A stretch of DNA of 64,000 nt. Source: Callorhinus ursinus (taxonomy: Eukaryota > Chordata > Mammalia > Carnivora > Otariidae). The translations under genes were made by a program, and so were the position numbers. The DNA lies in the NCBI RefSeq assembly GCF_003265705.1, contig NW_020312968.1:8333845-8397844 (forward strand), read 5' to 3'. Below the pieces are notes generated by a model. It searched no databases. It worked only from the letters and a program-made list of their open reading frames with translations, and was not told where the DNA came from. Every line of letters starts with the position of its first letter. Position 1 is the first letter of the stretch. Below are positions 60,174 to 64,000 of the stretch, in pieces.

Positions 60174-61024
60174 CTTTTGCCCACCCTGGGTTAGTTATAA
60201 AGTCAGAATCATATCGTCTAGTCTCTGACGCACCTGTGACCCACAAAGGGAGGCCCATGGGTAAAGTCAAGTCCTGTTTTGATAAGTGAATAGTAATGTT
60301 TCTCCTGACAAAGCAGTAAGAGTGGCTTTAGAAAAAACTCCGGTGAAGTCACCTGCTACACAGAAAGACCTTTAGCATCAGGCAGAACAAAAACTCAAGC
60401 GTCAGCTACCGAAGCCCTGTGCCATTTGAGCAAAAGAAATCCCTAGTTTTCTATCAGAGTCTTACAAGTTTGTGGTATGGAACTCAAAATGTGTGTTCTT
60501 TGTGAAAATCATGCTGTATGCATTGGCCTCAAAAGCACCTAAGAACAGATCCAATAGGACAATTTCAACCAGAGCGAACCCCTATTTTATATAGAACATT
60601 CTTGGAGTGCTGTTCTGGATGTCATTAGCTCATCACACAGGCTTTCCACTACCCAGCGGGGGTGCTAAGGATAGAAAGGAAAAGATTATTCTAGGCCTGG
60701 GCAACTTATTCGAGCTCAGTTTATCTCTAGAAATTATAAATTGAGGAACTAAGGGTGAAGAATGGTTAGGCAGCCCAGAGCAAAGGTAGTAGTTTTGCTC
60801 TCGACAGGTACTTTTATGTAGATAAACACTGGCACCAGTCATTGCCCCAGATAACTCAGAGCTGAGAAATAAAGTGCTCCTTTAAGCTATCCGCTAAAGA
60901 GTTAAAGGCAAGTTTATTTGGATCCTGTTGTACACAGAAGTCATTGATAAGGTGAGTGTTTGTAACCTTCATTCAATTTTCACGTATTGGTTTTTCTGCC
61001 ATACCAGGGGATTTTCCACAATTT
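60171..61024. other. Intronic sequence, no gene seen
   Basis: No repeat family or gene recognised by eye. Confidence 0.4.
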
Positions 61025-61135
61025 AGTTCTCATTGTGTCCTGTGAGGTGGTCAGGATCACCCCCATTTCATAAGAGAAGGTGTGCAAATTGGCCAAATGA
61101 CTTACAGGGCCCGTGCCTGATGCTAGAGTGTGATG
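61025..61135 (-). repeat. MIR-like fragment
   Basis: Reverse: CACCCCCATTTCATAAGAGA, GGTGTGCAAATTGGCCAAAT and GACTTACAGGGCCCGTGCCT. Confidence 0.55.
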
Positions 61136-61254
61136 CTGCTCATGACTGGAAAATCTATAAATGGAAACACATTTCACCACATCAGGGTACTGCCCAGGTG
61201 ACAAAATGTAGTATACCCATCAGGAAGATTTCTTGTTATTTGTAAGGTGATCCC

Positions 61255-61530
61255 TTAGCAATCAATGAGCTCACAGGTGGACGGTCAAAATTGCTTATCT
61301 TGACAACCAAAATAGCTCCTAATTTCAAATCACATCGACTGCTTATTAATTGCTCCGGGGACAGCCATTTATGACCTTGAAGCTGCTGATTCGGCACATG
61401 AGTTAGCTGTTATATTACAAGCATCTGGAGAGTTCCTGACTAACCTGCTTTTTATGGGTATAAGAATATAATTTAAAAATTGACATCTTCAGATCACTAT
61501 CAAATGTCATTTTATCCCTTTGTTTTAATT
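61255..61530. other. Candidate conserved non-coding stretch
   Basis: Repeat-free, with ATTAATTGC and ATTATAC-like homeodomain cores around 61345-61500. Flagged on appearance only. Confidence 0.2.
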
Positions 61531-61837
61531 AGCCTCTTATCCCCCAAATCATTTGAGTTACTAAACCATAACAATAACAAAAACAATTAATAGATTTATT
61601 TAAATTCTTCCTTTAAAAAAAATCTTGCCTTTTATTCTCCAAGGGATTTAGGTCATTGGAGATAATTTGGGTAGCTGAAAATAGCTGTGTTTTCTTACTT
61701 ATTGTCGCCTAAGTAATTCCTCCGGTATCTTCCCCATTCCTCTCTGTGAGTTTCACGTAAAATATTGAGTGTTCTTCCCATCCTTTGGCCCAATGAGAAA
61801 CACAAGACACCACTTAGAATCTTTGGTCTGGGGAACA

Positions 61838-61982
61838 GTTGTAATCTTTGCTCCTCATGTGGTCCTGGGGAGCTAGTCAGAAATGCAAAACCATAAGCCC
61901 CACCCCAGACCTACTAGATCAGAACCTGCATTTTTGACAAGGTCGCCAGGTGAGTTGTGCACATTAAATTCTGAGAAACACA
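61838..61982 (-). mobile_element. MER5A fragment (hAT-Charlie)
   Basis: Reverse: AGTCAGAAATGCAAAACCAT, GCCCCACCCCAGACCTACTA and GATCAGAACCTGCATTTTTG, then a degenerate TTCTGAGAAACAC end. Confidence 0.8.
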
Positions 61983-62244
61983 GCTCCACCGAGAGTTTTC
62001 AGTGCACCAGTAGCTTTAATCATGAACTAGATGAGTGGTTGATTATTAGACAGCTAGCGTGGAGGTCCCAGTCACTCACTTTCCCTGGCTCTCCCTGTCC
62101 TTCCCTGTAAAGCAGAAGAATTGAACTTGATGATTTCTAGGTCCCATGATTGCTAAGATACCTCTAAGTTCCTTTCCATTAAGATTGACTACTTCGTAGC
62201 CAATACGAAAGTTTTATCAAAAATCACAGTCAGGTCAAACATGG

Positions 62245-62640
62245 TCCCTGCCCTCAAAGATCCTGTGACGTGGGCAGATAGAACTGACAAGTACAAGAAA
62301 CAACCAGGGGGAAAAAAAAAAATCCAGCTGGGTTAGGTAAAGAGTTATGCTGCATCGATATGAGCTTGGATTCTCAGGAAAAGTCAGTAAAAGCCTTTGA
62401 TAGATGAGAATGATTTTGTAGACAAGAAAGGGAGGAACTGGGTAGTCTACGACTTAGGGAACAGCATTAGCCAAATACGGAGAGAAGTGGGGTAACACCT
62501 CTAGGTGGGGTCAAGCCAAAGCAGGGAGGACCAGGACCGGCAGAATGAGAGTTTACATATAATGTAACACTTTGAACTGAGAAATAGTGGGATCAAAAAG
62601 GAACGGGAGAAAGAACTCTGTCTGTTGGTGTCTTGGTGAG
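62245..62640 (+). repeat. Ancient interspersed repeat, family not named
   Basis: CCCTGCCCTCAAAGATCCTG, GGGCAGATAGAACTGACAAG, GGGAACAGCATTAGCCAAAT and a later GGATCAAAAAGGAACGGG follow the order seen in the fossil repeat at 17150 and 43170. Confidence 0.45.
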
Positions 62641-62749
62641 GGTATGGGGTTGAGAAGCCTTTTGGAGGCTGATGGGTCATTAGAACTTTGAGACGGCTTA
62701 TAGGTGAAAGAAAAGGAGAAGAAGAGAGGGGCATTTTTACTTTGAGGTC

Positions 62750-62930
62750 AAGAGCAAGGACTCTGGAGTCAGCAAACCTGGGCTATGGACCCTGTCATTA
62801 CCACTAACTATCAGTTGAACTTGAGAACCTGATGTATCCTTTCTGTTCCCCAGCAGTGAAATGTGGGTGACACCAACCTCCTCATTACTGGGAGGAGTCA
62901 TGATAATGTATGTGCTGGGGCACAGGAAAT
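62750..62930 (+). repeat. MIR
   Basis: AAGGACTCTGGAGTCAGCAA, ACCTGGGCTATGGACC and GTGAAATGTGGGTGACACCA follow forward MIR. Confidence 0.75.
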
Positions 62931-62948
62931 ACAAAAAGGTCTTGGTAT

Positions 62949-62971
62949 GGGGCTTGGGGGCGGGGGGGCGG
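62949..62971 (+). repeat. G-rich tract with quadruplex potential
   Basis: G runs of four, five and seven with short spacers, then GG. The seven-G run can be divided to give four runs of at least three. Confidence 0.7.
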
Positions 62972-63029
62972 TTCTCAATAGAATTAAGAAATTGACAGCA
63001 GAGAGAAATATGTGAAGAGGGCCCACCAG

Positions 63030-63120
63030 CAATGTGACCTTACACAGACTGGACAGCAAGTGCCTTCGTTTCCCCATCTGTAAGACAGAGCTGGGGACAA
63101 GGTGATCCAAGGTCATTCAT
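63030..63120 (+). repeat. MIR fragment
   Basis: AATGTGACCTTACACAGACT, TTCGTTTCCCCATCTGTAAG and ACAGAGCTGGGGACAAGG follow the MIR core. Confidence 0.65.
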
Positions 63121-64000
63121 TCCCTACTAGAGCACTCAGAGTAACAAGAGTTCTGTGATCACAAGCAGGCTTTTCTTAACTAGGAAAAAGATTAGGCTGC
63201 TTCAAAAGGAATTTTAACACATTCAGTAGATTCTTTTTTTTTTTTTTTTGTCACTTTCCTAGGGTTCTTTTTTTTCTTTTTTGAAGGTATAAGAGGGTAA
63301 AGGAGAGAACGGTAACTTAAAAAGCAATTTTTTTTTTTTTAACCATCTCCCACACTAAGCATTGGAAGCCTTGGGAGTCCCAGCCCTAATTTATCTCACT
63401 AAATATCCCTTTCTGAAATTAGTCAAAATGACATAAATTCAGCGGGGCAGCCAAATTTTAACTACAGTGCACAGGCACAGAAAACATTTTATTCTTTCAT
63501 CTTATAGCATCTATTATCTAGATGTTTTTCTTAGAGTCGCTCAATGAGTTAATAAATATAACAATAGAGAGAGATAATAACATAGCCTTTATTTAAGAAA
63601 CATTGTGCTTGCTTCTACCACTACAGTGCCCACTTTTCAGCCCCAAGGCTCCTTGCGTGGCACAAAAATGCACATTGTTATTGAAAATTTCTGTGGATAC
63701 ATATTGGAAAGTTCTTGCCCTCTGCATGAAAGTTTGTGCACAAAATATGCCACTTTTCATCTTATGAGCTCTAGTTAAATTCTGTTGGTATAATGCACTT
63801 AGCTAAAATTGCCAACCCTTACCCTTTCCATTCTGAAATTGATTGTTGCTCCATAGATTAAATTAACACAGAACCAGCTTATTAGATTCCAACACCTCTT
63901 TGAATTTCTAGTATACATATATATAGGAAACTTTAGCTCTTTGGTATTTCTTGATGATGCAGTTTATGTTGTCAAGCTGCTTTCATTTTTTCTTCTACTT
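63121..64000. other. Intronic sequence, no gene seen
   Basis: Contains 16 Ts at 63234-63249 and another T run near 63329. Otherwise AT-rich and unassigned. Confidence 0.4.

Overview
The window is mammalian nuclear DNA from a carnivore. The strongest lineage signal is at least 13 tRNA-derived CAN-SINEs, several with clean 13-21 bp target-site duplications, and a young carnivore-type LINE-1. The SINE form, with a CT-rich 3' part, an AAATAAAT tail and AATCTT before the poly-A, suggests an arctoid caniform (bear, seal or mustelid group). That is inference from repeat style. There is no bacterial, plasmid or phage content.

The only protein-coding sequence I can support is two consecutive internal exons of TRPM3, on the plus strand. 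TRPM3 is a calcium-permeable cation channel of the TRP melastatin family. Exon A (52034-52113, 80 bp) encodes the segment beginning AQKSWIER. Exon B (53740-53944, 205 bp) encodes the segment from CCCGRLIGQ to GGHSNKAM, the start of the TRPM N-terminal homology region. Phases match across the 1,626 bp intron: exon A ends with AG, exon B starts with G, and together they make one Arg codon. Both have good AG acceptors, and both have the donor GTAATC, which lacks the usual G at +5. The window therefore shows the last 52 kb or more of the preceding intron, a short intron, and at least 10 kb of the next intron. No alternative first exon, promoter CpG island or 3' end is visible.

Layout. 1-52033 is intron with old repeats (MIR, L2, MER5A, MER20, L1M), younger SINEs, and L1 pieces at 2266-3046 (-), 8653-8870 (-), 10200-12000 (-, interrupted by a possible LTR) and 41644-42489 (+, with a 5' inversion). 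Simple repeats include (TG)n at 32270, (TC)n at 32693 and an AT-rich island at 39476-39760. 52034-53944 holds the two exons and their intron, which carries a MIR with an exact 39 bp tandem duplication and a young SINE. 53945-64000 is intron with a GAAA tract at 55280, a (TTTC)n tract interrupted by exactly 100 Ns at 56507-56606, and further MIR and MER5A fossils.

Most open reading frames elsewhere are short chance frames. I found no previously undescribed gene system. The items worth a second look are structural: the twin-primed L1 with a 57 bp overlap, a head-to-head SINE pair that could fold in the pre-mRNA, nested insertions, exact tandem duplications, weak splice donors, G-rich tracts and the unresolved gap. 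Repeat family names come from memory of consensus sequences, not a library search.
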